DNA from: Pseudoalteromonas rubra
GTDB taxonomy: Bacteria > Pseudomonadota > Gammaproteobacteria > Enterobacterales > Alteromonadaceae
Direction of reading: 5' to 3'
Length of the DNA: 64,000 bases
Assembly (NCBI RefSeq): GCF_000238295.3
Contig: NZ_AHCD03000035.1
Span: forward strand, 682,001 to 746,000
Shown here: positions 55,393 to 63,723 of the stretch, in pieces
Layout of the letters: every line of letters begins with the position of its first letter
Position numbering within the stretch: the stretch's first letter is position 1
Position numbers and translations under genes: made by a program
Notes under the pieces: generated by a model
What the model was told of the DNA's origin: nothing
Seen by the model: the letters and a program-made list of their open reading frames with translations, nothing else
Database searches by the model: none

Positions 55393-56170
55393 TACCACGC
55401 TGAGCCAGACCAAACAAACGGTAGAAGTTCTCCGTTGTCGCGCTAGCTAACTCCTTGTAACTAATACCTTTTAAATCCGCAATAAAATAAGCCACGTCCT
55501 GTACATAGGCAGGCTGATTGGTTTTACCTCGATGTGGCACAGGTGCCAGATACGGTGAATCCGTTTCGATCAGCAGCCGCTCAAGTGGCAGACGCTTTAC
55601 AACCTCTTGCAGCTCAACGGCATTCTTAAAAGTCACAATCCCTGAGATGGAAATATAAAACCCCATATCAATGGCTTGTTTGGCCATTTCCCAGTTTTCA
55701 GTAAAGCAATGTAAGACACCGCCACACTGCTCTGCCTGATGCGCGCGCATAATATCCAGCGTATCCTGTCTGGCATCGCGAGTATGGATGATCAAAGGCT
55801 TATTGAGCTCATTGGCAATATCGATATGCTGTGCAAAGCTGTCTCTTTGTACCTGATGCGTATCTTTTGAATAGTAGTAATCCAGCCCCGTTTCACCAAC
55901 CGCGACTACTTTTGGGTGCTGCGCCAGTTCTTTTAATAGTGCAGGATCCAGTGCGTCTTCCTGATTGAGCGGGTGCACGCCACACGATGCCGAAACATCA
56001 TCAAAGGGCAGAATTTTTTCCAGCATGGCAGGAAACTGTGCCAGCGTCACGCTCACACACAGAAAGTGTTCAACCTGTTTAGCTCTGGCATCGCCCAGGA
56101 TCTCGGGCAACGTTTTTCCAATTTTATCAAAATCCAGTCTGTCCAGGTGACAGTGAGAATCTACAATCAT
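55382..56170 (-). CDS. ycfH: TatD family metal-dependent hydrolase (YcfH)
   Basis: A 262-residue TIM-barrel hydrolase of the TatD DNase family. Metal ligands sit in the opening VDSHCHLD, the Glu of VGETGLDYY, the His of IIHTRDA and of GVLHCFTE, and the Asp of LIETDSPYLAP. The family has exonuclease activity on DNA; YcfH itself is poorly characterised. It lies downstream of tmk-holB-pilZ, the conserved gammaproteobacterial order, which supports the YcfH assignment over TatD proper. Confidence 0.9.
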   Translation of the reverse strand: MIVDSHCHLDRLDFDKIGKTLPEILGDARAKQVEHFLCVSVTLAQFPAMLEKILPFDDVSASCGVHPLNQEDALDPALLKELAQHPKVVAVGETGLDYYYSKDTHQVQRDSFAQHIDIANELNKPLIIHTRDARQDTLDIMRAHQAEQCGGVLHCFTENWEMAKQAIDMGFYISISGIVTFKNAVELQEVVKRLPLERLLIETDSPYLAPVPHRGKTNQPAYVQDVAYFIADLKGISYKELASATTENFYRLFGLAQRGNAS

Positions 56171-56178
56171 AACAACTC

Positions 56179-56505
56179 TTACATGGTGTAGGTGGGTTTG
56201 CCTGAATTCAGCTTAGTACCCAATATTTTTACTATTTTATCATTCAGCAATTCGTCTTCGGTCTCGAAGCCTACCCCTACCCCTGGTGGGTTGGAGTTCT
56301 GTGCGCCCTGCGGTGTTATCCAGACCACCTTGCCCGTGACAACATCTTCTTCCAACGCATCAGGTAAGGTAATACGCAACGTCAGCGCCTGACCCATTTC
56401 ATAGCGGCTATTGGTTTGTACAAATAAACCACCACTTTTTTGATAAGGCATGTAGCTACGATATAGCTCGTCAATGTCTTCAAAATCAACTAATAACTCT
56501 TGCAC
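56179..56505 (-). CDS. pilZ: PilZ domain protein (type IV pilus PilZ)
   Basis: A 108-residue PilZ-fold protein. Blocks LVDFEDIDELYRSYMP, GGLFVQTNS and GKVVWITPQGAQ with PGVGVGFE match PilZ of type IV pilus assembly. The N-terminal RxxxR c-di-GMP motif is missing, as in PilZ proper, which does not bind c-di-GMP but acts with PilB and FimX. The GTG start at 56505 has AGGAG five bases upstream; a longer reading overlapping holB is possible. It follows holB, as in Pseudomonas. Confidence 0.88.
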   Translation of the reverse strand: MQELLVDFEDIDELYRSYMPYQKSGGLFVQTNSRYEMGQALTLRITLPDALEEDVVTGKVVWITPQGAQNSNPPGVGVGFETEDELLNDKIVKILGTKLNSGKPTYTM

Positions 56506-56513
56506 CTTGACTC

Positions 56514-57419
56514 CTATCTTAAGGTTTGCTGCAACTGATAGCACAATCGTGACAGACTCAGGGACAAGTTTAAGCCTAACACAGTGTGTTGGTCTACTGA
56601 AAACCGCTTGAGCGTGACAATTGCGGCCTGCGCTTTGTCGAATGCCAGTTCACCCCGCGCTATTTTAGTGTTGATTGCCGCTAGTGCAAAGCCACATAAT
56701 ACCTTGACCAGGCTGGTGTCGGCTTGTAAAGCTTTGGCTAATGCTTCGGCGTCAGCGCCTTCACCAAGACGTTGAGCTTCCTGCCACAGGTTATCAATAG
56801 CACCCAGCTGCTGCGCTTGCGCCCATCTAAGTAATAATAGCGGCTGGGAGATAAAGTGAGCGACCCAAGGGTATTGTCCGCTGTGGATCCCTTGCTGTGC
56901 CAGCCAGGCTTCAGCGCTATTAACATCAGCAACCCCCACATTCATTTTGTTACAGCGACTCAAAACGGTCGCCGTAACACGCGCAGTATCGTTGCATAGC
57001 AGCAGCAAGTAGCGCCCTTTTGCGGGTTCTTCGAGGGTCTTCAGTAACGCATTAGCAGCAGATTCTGTGAGCTTTTCTATGCCATCAATGACCACCACTT
57101 TATTGCCCCCCTGCTGTGCAGAGTGGAATATGAAATCATTTAAGCTGCGGATCGCCTCTACACTGATGCTGTGTGATTCAGCGGTAATCAACAGTTTGTC
57201 CGGATGATTATCCGCTTCGACCAATAAACAGCTTTTACACTGCCCACAAGCGCGCAACGAAGTACCTGCCTGCTTGCACAACAATGCAGCTGCGAGCGAC
57301 TGCGCTAGCTCAAGTTTGCCCACGCCAGTCATACCATGGAACATCTGCGCATGATGAAAGCGCTGTTGCTGAAAACTCATCTGCAACTGCGCAAAAACCG
57401 TTTCTAACCACGGGTACAT
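56514..57419 (-). CDS. holB: DNA polymerase III delta' subunit
   Basis: A 301-residue clamp-loader subunit. It opens MYPWLETVFAQL, has a P-loop-like GMTGVGKLELA, a zinc module CGQCKSC, the SRC motif in VLSRCNKM and the ALLKTLEEP sensor block. It helps load the sliding clamp with gamma/tau and delta. A longer ORF from 57467 overlaps tmk; the ATG at 57419 matches the family's MYPW start and lies 13 bp after the tmk stop. It is part of the tmk-holB-pilZ-tatD operon. Confidence 0.93.
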   Translation of the reverse strand: MYPWLETVFAQLQMSFQQQRFHHAQMFHGMTGVGKLELAQSLAAALLCKQAGTSLRACGQCKSCLLVEADNHPDKLLITAESHSISVEAIRSLNDFIFHSAQQGGNKVVVIDGIEKLTESAANALLKTLEEPAKGRYLLLLCNDTARVTATVLSRCNKMNVGVADVNSAEAWLAQQGIHSGQYPWVAHFISQPLLLLRWAQAQQLGAIDNLWQEAQRLGEGADAEALAKALQADTSLVKVLCGFALAAINTKIARGELAFDKAQAAIVTLKRFSVDQHTVLGLNLSLSLSRLCYQLQQTLR

Positions 57420-57432
57420 ATCAACAGACCTG

Positions 57433-58086
57433 TCAACGATTTGTGTTATCATGGCGACTGGCCGCAATCACAGAATCAACGACCTTCAGGCAGGCTGACA
57501 ATACAGACTGTTTATCTTCCGACGCATCAATCACACTAAAACGCGCCGGTTCAGCCTTAGCCTGAGCAAGGTAGCCCTCTCGTGCACGATGCAAAAACTC
57601 CATTTTCTCATCCTCAAGCCTGTCGAGCCCTTCGCCTCGTTGATTGACGCGTTGCAGCCCCAGCTCAGGGTCTAAATCTAAGATGAGATTCATGTCGGGC
57701 TTGAATCCGCCGAGCGCCAGTTCATTAATGGTCTTTATGGTCTCAAGATCAATACCGCGCGCGTAATGTTGAAAACTAAAAGTTGCAGCGTCAAAACGGT
57801 CCGAGATAACAACCTTGCCGGCCTCCAGGGCTGGGCGGATTTTTTCTTCTACGTGCTGTGCCCGGGCTGCACCAAACAGCATCAGCTCGGTCATTGAGCT
57901 CATTTCTGGTGTACTGGGATCCAATATTACGCTACGGACCTTTTCACCAATCGGCGTGCCACCGGGCTCGCGGGTCAGTACGACTTCAAATCCCTGCTGC
58001 TCGAGATAGTCGGCAATGCCCTGAATCACTGTTGTCTTGCCAGCACCGTTACTGCCATCACAAACCAACATAAAACCTTTACTCAT
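57433..58086 (-). CDS. tmk: Thymidylate kinase
   Basis: A 217-residue nucleoside monophosphate kinase (E. coli Tmk has 213) that phosphorylates dTMP to dTDP. The P-loop is DGSNGAGKTT near residue 10, where most enzymes have EGxEGAGK. The DR(Y/F) substrate motif is SDRFDAATFSFQHYARG near residue 95, preceded by LTREPGGTPIGE. The LID region has RVNQRGEGLDRLE. It is the first gene of the tmk-holB-pilZ-tatD-PhoD operon and divergent from the DUF6765 gene. Confidence 0.95.
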   Translation of the reverse strand: MSKGFMLVCDGSNGAGKTTVIQGIADYLEQQGFEVVLTREPGGTPIGEKVRSVILDPSTPEMSSMTELMLFGAARAQHVEEKIRPALEAGKVVISDRFDAATFSFQHYARGIDLETIKTINELALGGFKPDMNLILDLDPELGLQRVNQRGEGLDRLEDEKMEFLHRAREGYLAQAKAEPARFSVIDASEDKQSVLSACLKVVDSVIAASRHDNTNR

Positions 58087-58235
58087 ACACTCTCTCTGAC
58101 GTACCGCTCGGTACCCTGTACCGTTATCTAAAAAATAACTGACATTATAGCGGTTTCACGTCGCTATCAGTAGGATTAATTCTTTGAATAGTGTACCGTT
58201 TAGTGCATCAATCGATTTTCGCAGGGATTAAAGTA

Positions 58236-59297
58236 ATGCAAATTGATCTCCATCACGCTATGACCTGGGTGGTTGCCAGAGACGCCGGGTTCTCACCAGC
58301 TCAGGCCACCACCATAGCTCATGCGGCACAATATGTAGACGATGCCACCAACTATGGTCATATCAAGTTTCATAATGGTGCTGCTTACGAGCGCATTGCG
58401 ACTGCCCATAAAATGCTTGAGTATCGTAATCTGGATAGCCTGAAAAATATGAAAGTATGGGTGCCGTTTCATTTTTTGCCTGGCAACGGAGGGTTACCTG
58501 CTGGTGAAAACCCTGCGGGCAGCTTTATTCAGAAACTTGTGTGCCGGCCACATTCATTTGTAGCGAAAGACATGGTCGCAGAAGTGTTAGCAGATAAAGA
58601 CCGGCCTCATTCATTACATCGGCTTGGGATCACCGCACACGTCTTTATCGATACCTGGGGACATCGGGGCTTTGCAGGGGTCGACCACCCGGTCAATCAC
58701 GTTCGTGACATTAAAGATCATAATGGTCAGAGCCATGAGACGCTCATCACAAAAGTCAGCAATTACTTTGCCAATATCCTGCAGGACAATATTCCCAGTC
58801 TGGGCCATGGCCAGGCGCTGTCCCACCCTGATCTGCCACATCAGCATTGGTCTTATCAAAATGGTCTTGGTGAAGCTGTTGAACGCAATAACCCGGTTGA
58901 CTTTTTGCAGGCAGCAAACGCGCTGTGTAAAGTATTTCAAACTTACCTTGTCAGGCCTATCACCGGGTTATCACCTGACGTAGAGCGAGAGATTGCACGG
59001 TGCTTTAGTCAGTTTGTCAGTGATAACGGCGCAACACGCCACCAGCAATGGTTGGATGCTATCGCCGCCGATCGCTTTGGCCTGGGTGCACACCAACTGG
59101 CTTACATCGCCAAAGGCCCGGGTTCCTGGAAACATCAGGCGCTGGGTACCACGCTGGCGGATGGCGATGAAGATTGCTATCAGTATCACCCGGACTTTCT
59201 GAACAGTGACTGGAAGCACTTCCATGATGCGGCGAAAAAACATCGCCAGAGTATCATCGTCGATATCCTACCCAAATACGGGATCTGTGTCAGTTAA
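58236..59297 (+). CDS. DUF6765 family protein
   Basis: A 353-residue protein of the DUF6765 family, function unknown. It starts MQIDLHHAMTWVVARDAGF and has several conserved His- and Asp-rich blocks: AAQYVDDATNYG, TAHKMLEYRN, VPFHFLPGNGG, and GITAHVFIDTWGHRGF. The clustered His/Asp pattern suggests a helical metal-binding hydrolase, comparable to phospholipase C/P1 nuclease folds, but this is only a resemblance. The ATG at 58191 adds 15 residues not fitting the family. It is monocistronic and converges with the cupin gene across a long hairpin. Confidence 0.8.
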   Translation: MQIDLHHAMTWVVARDAGFSPAQATTIAHAAQYVDDATNYGHIKFHNGAAYERIATAHKMLEYRNLDSLKNMKVWVPFHFLPGNGGLPAGENPAGSFIQKLVCRPHSFVAKDMVAEVLADKDRPHSLHRLGITAHVFIDTWGHRGFAGVDHPVNHVRDIKDHNGQSHETLITKVSNYFANILQDNIPSLGHGQALSHPDLPHQHWSYQNGLGEAVERNNPVDFLQAANALCKVFQTYLVRPITGLSPDVEREIARCFSQFVSDNGATRHQQWLDAIAADRFGLGAHQLAYIAKGPGSWKHQALGTTLADGDEDCYQYHPDFLNSDWKHFHDAAKKHRQSIIVDILPKYGICVS

Positions 59298-59300
59298 ACC

Positions 59301-59338
59301 CGTTGGCGCCGTAATCAGGTTCTGATACGGTGCCAACG
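59301..59338. terminator. Long convergent hairpin between the DUF6765 and cupin genes
   Basis: A stem of about 17 bp with one bulged A and one G-T pair: CGTTGGCGCCGT pairs with ACGGTGCCAACG and an inner ATCAG/CTGAT closes on a GTT loop. A weak T-rich stretch follows on the plus strand. It probably terminates both convergent genes. Confidence 0.65.
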
Positions 59339-59341
59339 CGA

Positions 59342-59773
59342 CTAGTCTTGTTTTAGTGTAACAGGTTGATCTTTAACGCCGGCGTAGAATACCACTATCT
59401 GCGCGGCTTCTTTACCCACACTTTTCCCCCAGTGCCAGGTGTCAACGACCTCAACCAGGGTATCGCCCGCTTTGATGTGGATCGTCTCCCCGCTTTGTGT
59501 CTCAACCTGAAGTTCTCCTTTTAACAACAATCCGGCATTGATGTAGGGATGTTTGTGAACAGGTAAAGTCTGGCCGGAAGGAATGGTAAAGCGCATGATC
59601 CGCACCTCTGGCTGGCCTTTTGGGTAAGCTGGCAACACTGCACCATTCCAGCTATGTTGCTGCTTTGTCAGCGTTTCAACCTTGATCTGTTCGGTACTGT
59701 GCGCTTGCGCTGTACTGATGTTCGTGAGACTCAATACCCATAAAGCCGATAAGGCAAATACAGTGCTGTTCAT
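59342..59773 (-). CDS. Periplasmic cupin domain protein
   Basis: A 143-residue protein with a signal peptide ending near AQA (about residue 24). The mature part is one cupin barrel. Motif 1 is seen as PVHKHPYINAGLLLKGEL, with metal-binding His residues. Motif 2 is near GDTLVEVVDTWHWG, with a later His. Function is unknown; such secreted single-cupin proteins are often annotated only as cupin-containing. It lies 48 bp downstream of the glycerate-kinase-like gene on the same strand and may be read from that operon. Confidence 0.8.
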   Translation of the reverse strand: MNSTVFALSALWVLSLTNISTAQAHSTEQIKVETLTKQQHSWNGAVLPAYPKGQPEVRIMRFTIPSGQTLPVHKHPYINAGLLLKGELQVETQSGETIHIKAGDTLVEVVDTWHWGKSVGKEAAQIVVFYAGVKDQPVTLKQD

Positions 59774-59821
59774 AGGTGATAATCCATAAGAGTTTTACGT
59801 ATCCTAAAACGTTAATGTGTT

Positions 59822-60694
59822 TTAATTGTGGATCTCTGTCGACGCTGCAATGTCGCGCTGTGGCGACAGTTGTAAATGGACATCACACTGAGCGGGTAAA
59901 GTTTCCAGCCCCCATTGTGTCAGACGCTGAAAAAACTGGACAAAGTGTGCAACCTCTTGTTGCGACATACGGCGGGACTGTGTGCCAGATAAGCTAAGCG
60001 TCTGCTCTTGCTCAAAGCGCCAGCGGGCAACATGAGAGAAACACCCTGCGTTGAGGAATATGAGCTTATCCATTTGTCTAAACAGGCTCTGATAATCCGC
60101 TTTGAGAAATTGATTGACGGCATGCCGATAACGCCCATCCGGATCCTGGTTTTGTTCCAACAGATTGACCGGACAGCTCAGTTGCTCAGCGGTTTGCGCT
60201 TCAACTCCAAGACACCAGCCTTCCAGGATCAATACATCCAAAGTGCGGGTATGGCTCCACAGTTCAGGTGCAAACGGTTCATCCATGGATTTGTCGAATC
60301 GGGGTAATATGAGCGGCTGCCGGGCACGGAATTGCGCCAGGATCTCTTCAGCCAGTGCCATATTATGTGTACCAGGTACACCCCGGGTTTGAAACAAGGG
60401 ATGAATATCAGCGGCACGCTGTGCACGTTCCGACCTGCTCAGATAGAAGTCATCCAAAGACACGCTGTCAGCACGCAACCCGCGTTGTGTCAGGTCAGCC
60501 TTTAAATACTCCGCCAGTGTCGATTTGCCGCTGCCCTGAGACCCACTAATCCCCAGACACAAAGGTGTCTGGTGTGCGACCTGTTGCGCCAACCAGTCTG
60601 TCACAAGCGCCAGCGACTGAATATAGTGTGCTGTCAGTCCATGCTCTCTACAAAATTGGCGTTGCCAGGGTGCAATAACAAAGGCGTCATTCAT
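59822..60694 (-). CDS. D-glycerate 3-kinase-like P-loop kinase
   Basis: A 290-residue P-loop kinase related to plant D-glycerate 3-kinase (GLYK) and the phosphoribulokinase/uridine kinase fold. Walker A is GISGSQGSGKSTLAEYL near residue 48. The substrate-side SLDDFYLSRSER and RGVPGTHNM blocks are diagnostic, and LILEGWCLGVEA carries the Walker B-like strand. It would phosphorylate glycerate or a similar small alcohol with ATP. It begins 4 bp after the response-regulator gene, so it belongs to the kinase-regulator operon. Confidence 0.83.
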   Translation of the reverse strand: MNDAFVIAPWQRQFCREHGLTAHYIQSLALVTDWLAQQVAHQTPLCLGISGSQGSGKSTLAEYLKADLTQRGLRADSVSLDDFYLSRSERAQRAADIHPLFQTRGVPGTHNMALAEEILAQFRARQPLILPRFDKSMDEPFAPELWSHTRTLDVLILEGWCLGVEAQTAEQLSCPVNLLEQNQDPDGRYRHAVNQFLKADYQSLFRQMDKLIFLNAGCFSHVARWRFEQEQTLSLSGTQSRRMSQQEVAHFVQFFQRLTQWGLETLPAQCDVHLQLSPQRDIAASTEIHN

Positions 60695-60698
60695 TGAA

Positions 60699-61373
60699 TT
60701 ATGAATTGTCTGTCAACTCATATTTATAACCTGCGCCATAAATAGAGTGGATGAACTCGCTGTTCGGGGACAATTGGGACAACTTTTTGCGAATTTTTTT
60801 GATATGACTGTCTATCGTACGATCACTGACGATGCGGTCATCATCGTATATATTGTCCATCAAACGCGAACGGTTATAAATTCGTCCGGGATGGGCGACC
60901 AGAGTTTGCAATAACACAAATTCCACCTGTGTCAGTTCAACAGAATTGTTTTGGTAGGTTACAAACAAGGTGTTTTCATCAAGCAGCAGCTGCTCTGATT
61001 GAGGAGCACTCGCACCCACCCGGCGCAAAATGGCTTTAACCCGTGCCACAACCTCTCGTGGGCTGTAAGGTTTGCACACGTAATCATCGGCCCCCACTTC
61101 AAGACCAAGCAAGCGATCTATCTCTTCAACTTTGGCAGTCGTCATGATAATGGGCACCATAGAGTTGCGCCGAACTTCCCGGCAGATAACAATGCCATCG
61201 ACATTAGGTAACATCAAATCGAGCAATATGATATCTGGGTCAAAGTTCTCTACAGCGGCTAACGCCTGGGCGCCATCATGGACCATCTGTAATTCATAGC
61301 CCGCCTGAGTGACATACTTGCCCAAAATAGTCGCAAGCTTTTTCTCGTCTTCTATGATCAGTACTTTTTGCAT
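60699..61373 (-). CDS. OmpR/BaeR-type response regulator
   Basis: A 224-residue regulator. The receiver domain (1-118) has acidic pocket residues in IIEDE, the phospho-accepting Asp52 in LLDLMLPNVDG, and Lys in VCKPYSPRE. The winged-helix DNA-binding domain (about 128-220) has SDRTIDSHIKKIRKKL as recognition helix. The RIYNRSRLMDNIYDD block is very like BaeR, the envelope-stress regulator. It lies 73 bp downstream of its likely kinase gene and just upstream of the glycerate-kinase-like gene. Confidence 0.9.
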   Translation of the reverse strand: MQKVLIIEDEKKLATILGKYVTQAGYELQMVHDGAQALAAVENFDPDIILLDLMLPNVDGIVICREVRRNSMVPIIMTTAKVEEIDRLLGLEVGADDYVCKPYSPREVVARVKAILRRVGASAPQSEQLLLDENTLFVTYQNNSVELTQVEFVLLQTLVAHPGRIYNRSRLMDNIYDDDRIVSDRTIDSHIKKIRKKLSQLSPNSEFIHSIYGAGYKYELTDNS

Positions 61374-61446
61374 CTTAGGCGCTCACTTTCACCTTGGGTC
61401 TTCTCCTCCCCAAAATTAAGTGAAATCGCTTGAATTTACAACCCTT

Positions 61447-63033
61447 TTAAGAAAATCGCATCACCACAGCTAAACCACCAAGTTCACTTTCGCGAGCCTT
61501 AATCGTGCCATTATGCGCCTGCACGATACTGGTACAGATTGCCAGCCCCAGGCCTGAGCCACCCGAGGCGCGATCTCTGGACTGTTTGACCCGGTATAAT
61601 CGGTCGAACAACTTGTCTAACAACTCAGGTTCGACCCCAGGTGAGCTATCCTGCCAGACTATCTCAGTTTGCTTCCCATGCTGTTCAATCGTCACCAGTA
61701 TTTGGCCAGGGTTGTCCTGATCAGAATCGGTATAACGCAAGGTGTTTTGCATCAGGTTGCCGAATAGTTGTGCCATGCGCCTGTCATCACAATCCATCAA
61801 GCTCTGCGTGTTTCCTTTAAGCTGATATTCAAAATGACGATTGGCAAGCTGTGCCTGATGATTGCCAAAGGTTTGCTCGACCAGCTCGCCCAGACAATGT
61901 GGTGCCATTTGATAGCTTAGCGAGCCCCTGTCAGACATGGATAACTGGTGCAAATCATCCACTAACTGAGTCAGCCGGCCAATCTCCTCGTGCAACGACT
62001 GCAACTGCGCGGGATCCGTTTCTATCACACCATCGATCATGCCTTCTAATTCGGCTTTGAATACAGCGATTGGCGTGCGCAGTTCATGAGAAATATCGGC
62101 GATCCACTGCTGTCTGGCTTGCTGGTTTTCTCGCAAGGTCTCGGACAGGATGTTCAGATCCCGGGCGAGCATGCCCAACTCGTCGTTACTGTCCGTGTTT
62201 AGAGTGCTTTGATAATCACCGCTTGCCAGGTTTTGTGCTGCACGCCGCAATGCCAGCACAGGGGCAACCAGATAATGACTAAATGGAATGGCCAATAAGC
62301 TCGACGCAATCAAAGCGGTGATAGCGATGTACATAAACCAATTTTTTTGACGCTCGGCAAATAAGCTATCGAACCGGTTGCTAACCACCAGGCCGTCCTC
62401 AAGCCCTACATACCCAAGCAAAGGCGCATCGGCCTTGTCAGACTGATGAACAGGGACCCAAAGAGTGGTTCTGGTTGTTGTAAGTGAGCCAATCACTTGC
62501 TCTCCGGCCGCATTTTTATACACCAGACGACCGCCCATACTATCTGAGCGCCCTCTGGGGGGTCTGCGCTTTTGATGAGGATGGGCACCGCGCTCGCCTC
62601 TGGGTGGGCGATCAGCGTCGGGCTTTGGACGCCTGTCGGTTTGATACTCCTCCTTAGGGCCCTGCTCATTACGCATGCCACGACCATCCCGACCCGGTTC
62701 AGATCTGCGCGGCCGCTGCATGGAGGGACTGTCGTAACTGTCATAAGAAGGAGTCGCAGCGGGCGAAGTGGCACTTCGCCCGTTTCCTCGAAGTTCGCTT
62801 ACCAGCTGATGCCAGGCCGGATGGCGAGTAAACACCCAATCCTCGCCATAACGTGCGTAATTATCGCGAATAGAAGGCATTAATGCGACCAAGCGGGCAC
62901 GGCTATTTTGCTGAATATAGTCCTGGAAGCTCTTTTCGAAAGCAGTCTGATTAGCAAAGTAGATCGCCATGATCAATACGGTGTTGACCAACAGCAAAAT
63001 AGCCAGCAGCTTGTGCCGTATTGTCAGTTTCAT
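61447..63033 (-). CDS. BaeS-like sensor kinase with an Arg/Pro-rich periplasmic insertion
   Basis: A 528-residue membrane kinase. Helix 1 (about 8-26) and helix 2 (about 233-255) flank a periplasmic domain. Residues 84-167 of that domain are low-complexity and rich in Arg, Pro, Gly and Asp (for example PRRSEPGRDGRG and RRPPRGRSD), absent from E. coli BaeS (467 residues). A HAMP domain follows, then the phospho-acceptor in DISHELRTP and a HATPase domain with NLMQNTLRY and SGGSGLGLAI. The ATG at 63033 is preceded by AGGGG; a longer start at 63078 runs into the repeat element upstream. Confidence 0.88.
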   Translation of the reverse strand: MKLTIRHKLLAILLLVNTVLIMAIYFANQTAFEKSFQDYIQQNSRARLVALMPSIRDNYARYGEDWVFTRHPAWHQLVSELRGNGRSATSPAATPSYDSYDSPSMQRPRRSEPGRDGRGMRNEQGPKEEYQTDRRPKPDADRPPRGERGAHPHQKRRPPRGRSDSMGGRLVYKNAAGEQVIGSLTTTRTTLWVPVHQSDKADAPLLGYVGLEDGLVVSNRFDSLFAERQKNWFMYIAITALIASSLLAIPFSHYLVAPVLALRRAAQNLASGDYQSTLNTDSNDELGMLARDLNILSETLRENQQARQQWIADISHELRTPIAVFKAELEGMIDGVIETDPAQLQSLHEEIGRLTQLVDDLHQLSMSDRGSLSYQMAPHCLGELVEQTFGNHQAQLANRHFEYQLKGNTQSLMDCDDRRMAQLFGNLMQNTLRYTDSDQDNPGQILVTIEQHGKQTEIVWQDSSPGVEPELLDKLFDRLYRVKQSRDRASGGSGLGLAICTSIVQAHNGTIKARESELGGLAVVMRFS

Positions 63034-63071
63034 GATGTAGCTACCCCTGTGAACGGAATTCAAAACATGGA

Positions 63072-63233
63072 ATACCAATTGTACTTAATACCAGGTCAAT
63101 TTGAAGGAGCAAATATGACGCTAACGGTGTTAAAGAATTCTTATTTAGAACAACTAAATAGCAAAATTTTTGGCTACTTATCGATCCGCTTTTCTCGCCT
63201 CAAAATAGAACTTTTAATTAAGCCAATTGGTAT
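63072..63233. mobile_element. MITE-like element with ATACCAATTG terminal inverted repeats
   Basis: A 162-bp stretch begins ATACCAATTG and ends CAATTGGTAT. The arms continue imperfectly (CTTAAT inside both), about 16 matching bases with one gap. It holds no gene and no clear target-site duplication. It lies upstream of the sensor kinase gene and may supply its promoter. Similar ATACCAATT-ended intergenic repeats occur in Alteromonadales genomes, from memory. Confidence 0.55.
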
Positions 63234-63387
63234 AAGACCCGATGCTAGTCAGTATGTAAGGTTAATGTGCAAATAGTGTGGAAGTAGTGACAAAATTTAC
63301 CAAAGCAGGAACACGCTCATGCAACTGCTCAGTGTGAGTGGCCCGCCAAAAGTCAGGCGAGCCGGGTTTCTAACTCAAGTAGGATGA

Positions 63388-63693
63388 CTAATTAAACTGC
63401 ACAATTTCCAGGCCAAGCATGTAGCCCTCGCCTTCGCTGTTATTACCACACCGGATGACTTTAACATGCGCGTTGAGCGGTGGAACTGATCCGCCGTGGC
63501 TGTCAATAAACACATCCAGCATTTCATTGATCTCCAGGGGTTCCTCAACAATGATTGATAATCCCGTGGCACTTAAGTCGTGGCAGGTACCGTGCAGTTT
63601 ATGCCCCGAGGACAACACGGTTAACTGTGCCTGGGTATTGACCATCATGCGCATAAAGCGCCGTTTATCCTCATGTATCATGGCGTGCTCCAC
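63388..63693 (-). CDS. PilZ domain c-di-GMP-binding protein
   Basis: A 101-residue single PilZ domain. Both c-di-GMP contact motifs are present: RRFMRM near the N-terminus (RxxxR type) and CHDLSATGLSI (DxSxxG) near residue 38. It should bind c-di-GMP and act as a small effector; the target is unknown. The neighbouring receiver gene upstream on the same strand, 30 bp away, suggests a joint signalling role. A few upstream in-frame codons make the exact start uncertain (MEHAM or MIHED). Confidence 0.85.
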   Translation of the reverse strand: MEHAMIHEDKRRFMRMMVNTQAQLTVLSSGHKLHGTCHDLSATGLSIIVEEPLEINEMLDVFIDSHGGSVPPLNAHVKVIRCGNNSEGEGYMLGLEIVQFN

Positions 63694-63723
63694 TCTTTGT
63701 TATCATTGCTTGCCTGCAAAAAA

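Noticed and set aside
62908..63276. Plus-strand ORF of 122 codons
   Set aside because: It is antisense to the sensor kinase N-terminus and runs through the MITE-like element; there is no domain or ribosome binding site.
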